The notes under the pieces were generated by a model. The model worked only from the letters and a program-made list of their open reading frames with translations. It ran no database searches and was not told the DNA's origin. From positions 1 through 19,002 of the forward strand of contig CAZJQZ010000039.1 in the NCBI GenBank assembly GCA_964548045.1: DNA of 19,002 nt. The letters are read 5' to 3'. Origin of the DNA: JBGLNL01 sp964548045. Its GTDB lineage: Bacteria; Chloroflexota; Dehalococcoidia; SZUA-161; SpSt-899. The position numbers and the translations under genes are program-made. This document shows, piece after piece, positions 1 through 6,433 of this stretch (positions are counted from its first letter, which is position 1; the number at the start of each line of letters is the position of its first letter).

Positions 1-257
1 TAGAGCTTCATTATTTCCTGCTGCTGCTTTTGCTTATCCTTGCTGTGTTTTTTTTGAATTTCCTGCATTTTGGGCTGCAGCATCTGCATTTTCTTCATGG
101 AGCGGGTTTGGTGGATGGTGAGGGGGAGGATGATCAGGTTTACGATAATTGTTATAGCGATGATGGCCATACCAAGACTGTTCCCAAAGAGATGGGACAG
201 CAGCATCAGTACGTTGATGAATGGTTCTATCAGGATGGTATCGAAAAGTTCGCCCAA
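1..257 (-). CDS. yidC: YidC/Oxa1/SpoIIIJ membrane insertase, 5' part only (cut by window edge)
   Basis: YidC inserts and folds membrane proteins, alone or with SecYEG. About 85 N-terminal codons are visible. They begin G-E-L-F-D and give a first membrane segment (L-G-M-A-I-I-A-I-T-I-I-V-N-L-I-I-L-P-L-T), then the cytosolic helix S-M-K-K-M-Q-M-L-Q-P-K-M-Q-E-I, the hallmark of this family. There is no large periplasmic domain, so it is the short Gram-positive type. The only plausible start after the upstream stop is a TTG at 257, with GGGGA about 6 nt before it. It lies 12 nt after the propeller lipoprotein stop and in the same frame. At the position of the groove arginine (R366 in E. coli, R73 in B. 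subtilis SpoIIIJ) this protein has Asn. Identity is secure; the exact start is less so. Confidence 0.9.
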   Translation of the reverse strand, partial: MGELFDTILIEPFINVLMLLSHLFGNSLGMAIIAITIIVNLIILPLTIHQTRSMKKMQMLQPKMQEIQKKHSKDKQKQQQEIMKL

Positions 258-269
258 GGTTTTTCCCCG

Positions 270-1424
270 TTAATCCGTCTCAAGCTGTTTGGACCAGGTC
301 TGGTTGCCAAGTTCAGCATTTATGGCATGCACTTTATCCTTTTTGTCCATGAAATATACCGTGGTTCCGGATATGTAAGGATCGGCCATGATGTCATTTT
401 CAAAATGGAGAGGAGCCCAGGCCTCCCCACCGTCTTGTAAGTTTAATCCGTAAATATTATCGTCCTGTGAACCGATTACCAGCACGTCTCCCATGATGGC
501 CGGTTTTGCCCTGAACCTGTCCCCGGTTTCGGTTTTGTATGGGCTTCCCCATCCCGGATTCATCTTTCCGGTTTCGGCATCGATGGCATAAACGTTTCCC
601 CCAAAGGAGCCGAAATAAATTGTGCCTTGATGGTAAACTGCCTGGGTCCAGACCCAGTTATCCGTTTCAAAAGGTTTGTCCCATATTGGGTTGCCGTTGT
701 TTGCAATATCCAGGGCGTAGAATTTGTTATTGAGAGTGCCGATGTAAAGGGTGTCGTTGATGATGAGCGGGGTGGAAGCGATGGCCCCAGCAAAACCTTT
801 TTCCCATATCTTCTCTTTGGTTTCCAGGTCAACTGCGTACACTTTGTGATCGAGATTCCCGAAGTAAATTACATTACCTGAAATCACAGGTGTGGACCAG
901 ATTTTCCCCCCGGTGTCGAAGGGTTTATCCCAAAGAGGGTCACCGTTATTGATGTCAAGCTTATAGAGCTTGTCACCAGATGCTATTACGAGGGCATCCC
1001 CGGAGATGACAGGCCCACCCACGATGTGATGATCGGTGCTGTAGTCCCATTTCTTTGCGCCGGTCGTGGCATCCAGGGCGTACACTTCTCCGATGTAGGT
1101 GCCGGTATAAAACACGCTGCCGGAAACCACCGGAGCGGAGTAAGAGGTCAATTTAGGGGCCGATGACCCGCCACAACCGAGGAAAGAACTCGATTCCGAG
1201 TCATTATCACCGGGGGTAAAATCACGGATGGTGGTTCTATCGGAAAGGTCAAGAGCCAGGAATTTGCCGTCGGAGCAGGCATACAGAGTATCACCAGATA
1301 CCGTTATCCCATCCCAGCCACTGGGTTCGAATCTGCCGGAAACGCAACCTGTAAGTAACAATCCGCAGATTAGGATTGCAAATAAAAGCTTCAGTATCAA
1401 ACTGTTTCGAGAGAAAACTCGCAT
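270..1424 (-). CDS. PQQ-type beta-propeller lipoprotein
   Basis: A predicted 384-residue lipoprotein, probably anchored on the outer face of the cytoplasmic membrane. Residues 1-27 are a lipoprotein signal: basic start, hydrophobic core, and a lipobox L-L-T-G-C with the lipidated Cys at 27. The rest is about seven repeats of the PQQ-propeller type, each with a strand like V-I-Y-F-G, then K-V-Y-A-V-D, then T-G-x-x-x-W. Such propellers are usually protein-binding scaffolds (BamB is an example); no enzyme motif is visible. I chose ATG 1424 because it starts right at the signal peptide. The frame stays open to 1541, but that would overlap yidD and bury the signal; GTG 1445 is another option. It sits between yidD and yidC, which suggests a role in membrane-protein biogenesis, but that is inference. 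Confidence 0.85.
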   Translation of the reverse strand: MRVFSRNSLILKLLFAILICGLLLTGCVSGRFEPSGWDGITVSGDTLYACSDGKFLALDLSDRTTIRDFTPGDNDSESSSFLGCGGSSAPKLTSYSAPVVSGSVFYTGTYIGEVYALDATTGAKKWDYSTDHHIVGGPVISGDALVIASGDKLYKLDINNGDPLWDKPFDTGGKIWSTPVISGNVIYFGNLDHKVYAVDLETKEKIWEKGFAGAIASTPLIINDTLYIGTLNNKFYALDIANNGNPIWDKPFETDNWVWTQAVYHQGTIYFGSFGGNVYAIDAETGKMNPGWGSPYKTETGDRFRAKPAIMGDVLVIGSQDDNIYGLNLQDGGEAWAPLHFENDIMADPYISGTTVYFMDKKDKVHAINAELGNQTWSKQLETD

Positions 1425-1471
1425 TGATTTTATCTGAGACAGCACTCCGGGTGCTGAGTAATTTCGATTTG

Positions 1472-1681
1472 CTATGGAACCGGGTCGAATCCGCCTCTGG
1501 CGAATGGGTGACAGCGCATGATGCGCCAGGCAGTCATCCAACCACCTCTGAATAAGCCATGCTTTTTGATCGCTTCATATCCATACTGCGAACAGGTTGG
1601 CTGGTAACGGCACGAAGGCGGGGTTAACGGGGATATTGCATTCTGATAGAAGCGAATCAAAATTAATGCAATCCACTTCAT
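1472..1681 (-). CDS. yidD: Membrane protein insertion efficiency factor YidD
   Basis: A 69-residue protein of the YidD family, a small membrane-associated factor that helps YidC-dependent insertion. The diagnostic motif C-R-Y-x-P-T-C-S-x-Y-x-x-E-A-I-x-x-H-G is complete, followed by the family's R-x-x-R-C-H-P-F-x-x-G-G-F-D-P-V-P ending. The amphipathic N-terminus (I-A-L-I-L-I-R-F-Y-Q) is also typical. The ATG directly follows the rnpA stop with no gap, which points to translational coupling. The order rpmH, rnpA, yidD, then yidC is the conserved bacterial arrangement. Confidence 0.97.
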   Translation of the reverse strand: MKWIALILIRFYQNAISPLTPPSCRYQPTCSQYGYEAIKKHGLFRGGWMTAWRIMRCHPFARGGFDPVP

Positions 1682-2023
1682 CTACTCTCTCCCCGACAGG
1701 CCAGCCCGGCTCAACAGCTTTACGAACTCGGGCTCAATGTCCCAATAACTTGTTCCGACCATCCTTTTACGGGCAATTATCACGATGTCCCAGCCCGGTT
1801 CGACAGGATGCAACCTCACTGCTTCTCTGATGAGTCGCTTTGCTCTGTTGCGTATTACCGCCTTGCCTACTTTTTTGCTGGTTACAATCCCAAACCGGCT
1901 TGTTTGAAGGCCATTAGGCATTACCTTCATGACCATCAGTTCGCTTGCCCAGGATTTTCCTTCGTTGAATACTGCGGCGAACTGGGAGCTTTTGGTTAAC
2001 CGTTCATCCTTCCCCATTTCCAC
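1682..2023 (-). CDS. rnpA: Ribonuclease P protein component
   Basis: The protein subunit of RNase P, which helps the catalytic RNA remove 5' leaders from pre-tRNAs. It is about 113 residues, normal for the family. The RNR signature is present as R-N-R-A-K-R-L-I-R-E-A, together with S-K-K-V-G-K-A-V and the N-terminal L-T-K-S-S-x-F motif. The frame opens with GTG at 2023; ATG at 2017 two codons later is the other possible start, and neither has a clearly better ribosome-binding site. It starts 13 nt after the rpmH stop and abuts yidD. Confidence 0.96.
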   Translation of the reverse strand: MEMGKDERLTKSSQFAAVFNEGKSWASELMVMKVMPNGLQTSRFGIVTSKKVGKAVIRNRAKRLIREAVRLHPVEPGWDIVIIARKRMVGTSYWDIEPEFVKLLSRAGLSGRE

Positions 2024-2036
2024 CGTAGCTTGTTAA

Positions 2037-2174
2037 TTACACAGTCAGACGATGGCGGCCCTTGAGCCGCCTTCGAGCTATGACTGCCTGCCCGCCTCTC
2101 GTGCTCATTCGAGCCAGAAAACCATGTTTGCGCTTTCTGGGCTTTCTCTTTGGTTGATAGGTTCTTTTCGGCAT
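2037..2174 (-). CDS. rpmH: 50S ribosomal protein L34
   Basis: A 45-residue, strongly basic protein with the usual L34 pattern: M-P-K-R-T-Y-Q-P at the start, K-R-K-H-G-F in the middle, and K-G-R-H-R-L-T-V at the end. It is a component of the large ribosomal subunit. The start ATG at 2174 has GAGGA about 8 nt upstream. It is the first gene of the rpmH-rnpA-yidD-yidC cluster and has a well-formed promoter just upstream. dnaA, which often neighbours rpmH, is not in this window. Confidence 0.97.
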   Translation of the reverse strand: MPKRTYQPKRKPRKRKHGFLARMSTRGGQAVIARRRLKGRHRLTV

Positions 2175-2202
2175 TTTTTAGTATCCTCTGGGCATGTAGG
2201 GT

Positions 2203-2232
2203 ATTATACTCTTAACCGTTCTTGCTTGGCAA
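2203..2232 (-). promoter_or_regulatory. Sigma70-type promoter for the rpmH operon
   Basis: On the minus strand TTGCCA (2232-2227) and a perfect TATAAT (2208-2203) are separated by 18 nt. The predicted start lies about 20 nt before the rpmH ribosome-binding site. The promoter begins only a few bases after the stop codon of the upstream gene, so the rpmH cluster can be expressed on its own while reading through from upstream remains possible. Confidence 0.7.
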
Positions 2233-2236
2233 GCAG

Positions 2237-4063
2237 CTATTTGGCAGGTTCCAGCACCACGATCTTTGTCTCATCGGGGAGTTCCGCTTTGGTGAACTCC
2301 TTTTCGCTGCCATCGACACGTTCCACATTAGATTTGCCCTGCAGGAAATCATCCACTCTGGCTATGGGAAAAGTGCATTTGTTGTTGCTGACGTGCATCG
2401 GTATGATGACCTTCGGTTTGATTTGATCGCATATCTGCGTTGCTTCGCTGGCATCGATGGTAAAGAAGCCGCCAACGGGGATCAACAGGATGTCCACTTC
2501 ACCGATTTCCTGGACCTGCTCGTCGGAAAGCAAGTGCCCCAAGTCTCCCAGATGGCAGGTTTTGATCCCGTCTATGGTGAAGCAGAAGATGATGTTATCG
2601 CCCCGTTCTGTGCCGCCGGACTGATCGTGGTAGCTGGCGATTCCCTTAAACTCGATACCACTGGCCGTTGTGTTGCCTGTCTTGTCGATTACCTGCGGGT
2701 TGCCGCCTACATTCCCGCCGCAGTGGTCGCCATGCTGATGACTGACGATCTCAATCTCAGCCGATTCGCTGATGGGGGCGTAATTCAACCCGTTGTATTG
2801 ACCGTAAGGATCAGTGATAACTCTGGTGCCATCATTACCGGTGATGAGGAATGCGGAGTGTCCGAGCCATTTGATTTTCATATTTTCAACCTCCCTTACG
2901 AAAGTTGTTTGATCGCTGACTTCCGGTTGCGGATTCTCATTTGTAGCCGGTTTTTCTTTGACAGGTGTTATCTTTTGGGGTGACTGGGGAATGGCCGTTT
3001 CATCGCTCTGCCCTTCCAGCTTGCTTTGCATGGTCTTGATTTTCCCTTCCAGTTGCTTGTTTACTACCCCAAGTTCTTTGATCTTTTCCCGCTTCTTGGC
3101 GATCTCTTCTCGCAGCTTATCGCCATATTCCCTTGATCTTATGCTCTGGATCGCTTCTTTGAATTGTTCCACCTCACCCTGAAGTTTGGTTATGGTTTCA
3201 TCGTTTTGCTGGAACCGGGAGGTCAACTCTTCGAGCTGGCCTTCCATCCGTCCCAGCCATTCCTCGTATTTGCGGCGCTTTTCATCCCTGATTTCGTTGA
3301 CTTTGAAAATGGCTATGTCCCAGGCGCTGTTCAGTGTGTTCTTTATCTCCTCTCGCTGGGTTTTATTAAGGGCCATGCCTTTCAGGTGCTGCTGGGCCTT
3401 TTTGATTTTCTCTAATGCCTGGTTAGAATTGCCGTCATTCGCTTCATCGAGAGCGGCTTTTGCTTGGGGTTCAATCTGCGCAAAATTCTGATCCCAAATG
3501 GTCAGCCTGTGGCTATGCACCAGATCGTTAACCTCCCGCCACCTGTCCCAGCATGCCTGCCGGTCTTCTCTCAAAAAAACTAGCGGTGCCGGGGCACTCT
3601 CTGATTCAGAGCCGGTATTTCCCCCATCGTTTTTCAACCGGGCAAGGGCTTCCTTGAGCAGGGACTGAGATTTGTTGAGATTCTTCATGTCTCCGGGAGT
3701 TGATTCGGCGATAGAGTGTGCTTCCCTAACCTTTCCCTCTATAGCGGCTCGGTTTTGTCTGGATTGATCCCGGTGTTCCTGCCATTCCTGCTCCTGCTTT
3801 CCCTTCATCTTTTTGCAGATACGTCCATGCTCGTCCAGCAGGCGTTCCTTTTCGTTCGGTGGAAACGGGATCATCGACTCGATCAATCCGGGGATTTCGT
3901 TGGCGGCATCCCAGAATTCCCGATACTGGAAATTGGTAATTGTTTTTAGTTTGGAGGAAAGCTCTTCCAGCCGTTCTTCAATGGCCTGGACATTACCTGT
4001 TTCCTGTTCAATCCATTTTTCCCATTCTTCAGCCATCGATTCTGTCATTTTATCGGTCCCCAT
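2237..4063 (-). CDS. DUF349-like coiled-coil protein fused to an UlaG-type metallo-beta-lactamase fold
   Basis: A 608-residue soluble protein with two parts. Residues 1 to about 390 are highly charged and helical. They resemble DUF349 repeats (for example R-E-D-R-Q-A-C-W-D-R-W-R-E-V-N-D near 170), then a long coiled coil (about 260-345) and a Pro/Gln/Lys linker. Residues 395-608 are a metallo-beta-lactamase domain of the UlaG/Lactamase_B_3 type: M-K-I-K-W-L-G-H-S-A-F start, metal motif H-Q-H-G-D-H (442-447), C-H-L-G-D-L-G-H, and I-I-P-M-H near the end. The substrate cannot be told. A strong ribosome-binding site precedes the Met at the domain border (2881), so a separate 214-residue protein may also be made. 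Start could instead be ATG 4048, which has better spacing from GGGGA. It follows pepA by 30 nt. Confidence 0.8.
   Translation of the reverse strand: MGTDKMTESMAEEWEKWIEQETGNVQAIEERLEELSSKLKTITNFQYREFWDAANEIPGLIESMIPFPPNEKERLLDEHGRICKKMKGKQEQEWQEHRDQSRQNRAAIEGKVREAHSIAESTPGDMKNLNKSQSLLKEALARLKNDGGNTGSESESAPAPLVFLREDRQACWDRWREVNDLVHSHRLTIWDQNFAQIEPQAKAALDEANDGNSNQALEKIKKAQQHLKGMALNKTQREEIKNTLNSAWDIAIFKVNEIRDEKRRKYEEWLGRMEGQLEELTSRFQQNDETITKLQGEVEQFKEAIQSIRSREYGDKLREEIAKKREKIKELGVVNKQLEGKIKTMQSKLEGQSDETAIPQSPQKITPVKEKPATNENPQPEVSDQTTFVREVENMKIKWLGHSAFLITGNDGTRVITDPYGQYNGLNYAPISESAEIEIVSHQHGDHCGGNVGGNPQVIDKTGNTTASGIEFKGIASYHDQSGGTERGDNIIFCFTIDGIKTCHLGDLGHLLSDEQVQEIGEVDILLIPVGGFFTIDASEATQICDQIKPKVIIPMHVSNNKCTFPIARVDDFLQGKSNVERVDGSEKEFTKAELPDETKIVVLEPAK
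2879..2897 (-). promoter_or_regulatory. Internal ribosome-binding site and start codon for the metallo-beta-lactamase domain
   Basis: Within the fused gene the minus strand reads AAGGGAGG (2897-2890), then 8 nt, then ATG (2881-2879) in frame. This is the strongest-looking Shine-Dalgarno of the gene and sits exactly where stand-alone UlaG-like proteins begin. It implies a second, shorter product of 214 residues. Confidence 0.55.
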
Positions 4064-4093
4064 CTCCAGTGATTTTTGATTAGCCGAGAGCTA

Positions 4094-5599
4094 TTACTCT
4101 TTCGCCAATCCCAGAATCAAATTTACCAGAGTTCGCACCGGAATGCCAGTGGCCCCTTTTGTCCGGTAACCGCTATCTTTATCCAGCAGGAATGTTCCGG
4201 CGATGTCCAGATGAACCCACGGGGTTTTGCCCGCAAACTCGGCCAGGAACTTCGCTGCCGTGATAGCCCCGCCGCCACTGCTACCCCCGGTGTTTTTGAT
4301 ATCGGCAATGTCGCTTTTGATTAGTTCTGAGTAATCATCGTACATTGGCATTTGCCAGATTCTCTCGCCCGCTTCTTCGCCGGCGCGAATTACTCTATCA
4401 GCGATTCTCTGGCTGTTGCTGAAAGCCCCGCTGCAAATATTACCCAGAGCGACCTGGCAGGCTCCGGTCAGGGTGGCGATATCAATGATTGGGGAAAGTT
4501 TAAGCTTGCCGGCATAGCTCAGGGCATCGGCCAGGATGAGCCTTCCTTCCGCATCAGTATTGAGCACTTCGATGGTTTTGCCGTTCATGGCTTTGATAGT
4601 GTCGCCCGGTTTGTAGGCGGTACCACTGGGCAGGTTCTCCGTTGCTGGTACCAGTCCGGTGACGTTAATCTTCGGCTTGAGTTGCCCGATGGCGCTCATA
4701 GTGGCAATCACTGATGCTCCGCCAGCCATGTCGCCTTTCATTTCATCCATTTTGGCTGACGGCTTGATGGAGATGCCGCCGGAATCAAAGGTGATTCCCT
4801 TGCCAACGATGCCCATCGCTTTGTTCGAATCCGGATTCCCTTTGTAAGTCAGGATGATGAATTTTGGCGGTTGCTGACTTCCCTGTGCTACTCCCAGAAG
4901 CCCGCCCATGCCAAGTTCGGATATTTGCTCTTTTTCTAGGACTTCAATTTCAAGCCCTCTTTTCTTGGCAACCTCACGAGCCCTGGCAGCCATGTCAGTG
5001 GGGGTCATGAAATTGGATGGCTGATTGACCATTTCGCGTGCGAGCATGGAAGCCTCAGCCAGAATGGTGCCTTTTTTAACCGCCGCTTTAAGTTTGGAGA
5101 TGCCCTTTTTATCCCTTTCCACGATGGAAAGCTCTCTGATTTCCTGCTTGTCTGATTTCCTGCTTTTGTGCTGTTGGAATTTGTACAGTCCCAGCAGGCT
5201 GCCTTCGGTGATGGCCTGGGCTGCTGCTGTGGGTGTAATTCCTCCGGCCCCGGCACCGTGCATGATGGTGGCAACATTTTTGGCGCCTGCCCCGCGTAAC
5301 GATTTGCAGGCCGCAGCAGTTACCTGTCGTATCTTCTCTTCGTTGAAATTTTTCTTTTTCCCCAGCCCAACCACCAGAACCATCTCCGGCGCGATTTTGC
5401 CCAGCGTGTGAATGATCGTAGTTTCGTTGAGCTTGCCCTTGATTTGCCCTCTGGCGATAAGACTGGAAATGACTCCGTCCAGCGCTTTGTCCACTTCTCC
5501 CGTGGCCCCGCCCGGTGCCTTCAACCCTTCAAAAAGGTTGACGATTATAGCATCAACCTTGAGTTTAACTATGTCTCCGGTGACAATTCTAACTCTCAT
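4094..5599 (-). CDS. pepA: Cytosolic leucyl aminopeptidase (M17 family)
   Basis: A two-metal aminopeptidase that removes N-terminal residues from peptides; members are usually cytosolic hexamers. The 501-residue length is normal. The N-terminal macro-like domain is followed by the catalytic domain with all metal and active-site motifs: V-G-K-G-I-T-F-D-S-G-G, M-K-G-D-M-A-G-G-A and the signature N-T-D-A-E-G-R-L. G-A-F-S-N and a C-terminal G-T-F-L-L-D-K-D-S-G segment complete the family pattern. ATG 5599 was chosen because GGGAGGAA lies just before it; the open frame runs 12 codons further upstream to a TTG without a ribosome-binding site. It lies between the small paralogous genes and the metallo-beta-lactamase fusion, all on the same strand. 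Confidence 0.95.
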   Translation of the reverse strand: MRVRIVTGDIVKLKVDAIIVNLFEGLKAPGGATGEVDKALDGVISSLIARGQIKGKLNETTIIHTLGKIAPEMVLVVGLGKKKNFNEEKIRQVTAAACKSLRGAGAKNVATIMHGAGAGGITPTAAAQAITEGSLLGLYKFQQHKSRKSDKQEIRELSIVERDKKGISKLKAAVKKGTILAEASMLAREMVNQPSNFMTPTDMAARAREVAKKRGLEIEVLEKEQISELGMGGLLGVAQGSQQPPKFIILTYKGNPDSNKAMGIVGKGITFDSGGISIKPSAKMDEMKGDMAGGASVIATMSAIGQLKPKINVTGLVPATENLPSGTAYKPGDTIKAMNGKTIEVLNTDAEGRLILADALSYAGKLKLSPIIDIATLTGACQVALGNICSGAFSNSQRIADRVIRAGEEAGERIWQMPMYDDYSELIKSDIADIKNTGGSSGGGAITAAKFLAEFAGKTPWVHLDIAGTFLLDKDSGYRTKGATGIPVRTLVNLILGLAKE

Positions 5600-5719
5600 A
5601 ATTCCTCCCTCGAAAATCCCAAATCCTGAACTCAAACACTAAATTATCAAAAATCCAAATATCAAATCACCAGAATCTGATGCTGAGAGTGATTGCTGAG
5701 CCATCGTGTTTGTATTTGA

Positions 5720-5995
5720 TTAGAGTCGGCAGTACTCCTGAAGAAAATATGAAGCTTTCTCGCCATCGTTTTCGTTGAGTGATTTCAGCGCTACTTCCAG
5801 AAGCTGGACTTTGCTTCGAAGACACGCTTCGAACCCCATACCAACGCATCACGATACTTCGGCCTTGGCCAGCTCTCCTTCTTCTGCCTCAATTATATCC
5901 TTCAGCTCCTCGTGGCAGGTATCGGTATTCTTGCCGCTTTGAATCACTTCTCCAAGCCGGCGGACTTTTTCCTTTCTACTTATCAGGGTTTCCAT
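5720..5995 (-). CDS. Candidate selenoprotein: small helical protein with in-frame UGA (Sec at codon 49)
   Basis: ATG 5995 opens 48 codons ending E-V-S, then TGA (5851-5849). The same frame continues as C-V-G-M-G-F-E-A-C-L-R-S and runs 42 further codons to TAA at 5722-5720, for 91 residues if UGA is read. Both halves align with the neighbouring 104-residue protein: C-x-E-E-x4-I-E in the first half, and Q-x-L-E-x2-L-x2-L, K-A and L-x-x-Y in the second (29 positions without a gap). UGA-Cys here falls at that protein's Cys-Cys-Gly. A hairpin 3 nt after UGA has SECIS-like features. No known family is recognised. Alternatives are a nonsense-mutated gene or two separate small ORFs. It begins 6 nt after the upstream gene's stop, in the same frame, so it is probably translationally coupled. 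Confidence 0.5.
5803..5845 (-). promoter_or_regulatory. Candidate bacterial SECIS hairpin downstream of UGA
   Basis: Starting 3 nt after the UGA, the minus strand can fold with lower stem GUUGG (5845-5841) / CCAGC (5807-5803), a 7x7 internal loop, upper stem UUCGAAG (5833-5827) / CUUCGAA (5821-5815) and apical loop CGUGU. The loop begins 22 nt after UGA and has a G in its second position. Published bacterial SECIS criteria ask for an upper stem of at least 4 bp, a small loop with G in its first two positions, and a loop about 16-37 nt from UGA; all are met. The fold was made by eye, without energy calculation. Confidence 0.45.
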
Positions 5996-6001
5996 TTTAG
6001 C

Positions 6002-6316
6002 TTATAAATTTTCCTCCATTGGGGCTTGCGGAATCCTTTTCTCATAATCTTCCAGTAAAACGGTAGCTTTGCTGATATTGCCAGATTCAAGATTTCGGAG
6101 TATTCTCTCAAGGCATTGAAACTCTCCATAGAGATGGAGCGATACATCCGGTCCGCAGCAACTGGCTCTTGCATCTGCACGCCAGCAAAGACCCGATTTG
6201 ATCTCGATCATTCTGCGCACTTCTTCGATGCATGAATTCAGTTGGCTGGAATCTGTTAATCTGGCCTGTAGTGATTGGACCTGGGTTTTATCAATCAGCA
6301 GAATTTCATTTTCCAT
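6002..6316 (-). CDS. Uncharacterised small helical Cys-rich protein with CCG motif
   Basis: A 104-residue protein of no family I recognise. It looks all-helical and soluble, with no signal peptide or membrane segment. Cysteines are at 29, 44, 53, 54 and 68, including an A-S-C-C-G-P motif that could be redox-active or metal-binding. The C-terminal third (F-Q-C-L-E-R-I-L-R-N-L ... K-A-T-V-L-L-E-D-Y) matches the following 5720-5995 frame, so the two form a tandem paralog pair. ATG 6316 has AAGG about 8 nt upstream. It begins a possible operon with the candidate selenoprotein and perhaps pepA. Function unknown. Confidence 0.7.
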   Translation of the reverse strand: MENEILLIDKTQVQSLQARLTDSSQLNSCIEEVRRMIEIKSGLCWRADARASCCGPDVSLHLYGEFQCLERILRNLESGNISKATVLLEDYEKRIPQAPMEENL

Positions 6317-6356
6317 AAATTACCTTGGGCACTATTTTTTGTGGGTGTTCATTCAG

Positions 6357-6385
6357 AACATACCTGATTCAATCGCTATTTTCAA
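6357..6385 (-). promoter_or_regulatory. Possible sigma70 promoter for the small paralog pair
   Basis: TTGAAA (6385-6380) and TATGTT (6362-6357) on the minus strand have a 17-nt spacer. Predicted initiation would leave about a 34-nt leader before ATG 6316. The -35 box touches the arm of the palindromic repeat at 6384-6418. Confidence 0.4.
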
Positions 6386-6418
6386 ATCCTCTTTTGGCAA
6401 AGGGGGTTTAGGGGATTT
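6384..6418. repeat. Degenerate C/G-run palindromic intergenic repeat, copy 1
   Basis: The sequence has arms AAATCC and GGATTT around a core with TTTTGGCAAAGGGGG and TTTAGGGG. It resembles the dispersed intergenic palindromes of the kind AAATCCCCCT...AGGGGGATTT found in many bacterial genomes. A second copy lies at 12113-12150. It occupies the purB to small-gene gap. Confidence 0.5.
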
Positions 6419-6433
6419 AATTAGGGGCCCCAT

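Noticed and set aside
1425..1541. N-terminal extension of the propeller lipoprotein
   Set aside because: It would overlap yidD and place the lipoprotein signal internally.
2221..2233. Small hairpin cttgc-ttg-gcaag as terminator of the metallo-beta-lactamase gene
   Set aside because: There is only a 5-bp stem with no T run on the minus strand, and it overlaps the rpmH -35 box.
2222..2983. A 253-codon plus-strand ORF antisense to the metallo-beta-lactamase domain
   Set aside because: It has no recognisable domain and mirrors a gene with intact catalytic motifs; its length reflects codon bias of the real gene.
5667..5852. A 61-codon minus-strand ORF overlapping the candidate selenoprotein in another frame
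   Set aside because: Its translation is low-complexity and Ser/Arg-rich, while the frame continuing past the UGA aligns with the neighbouring paralog.
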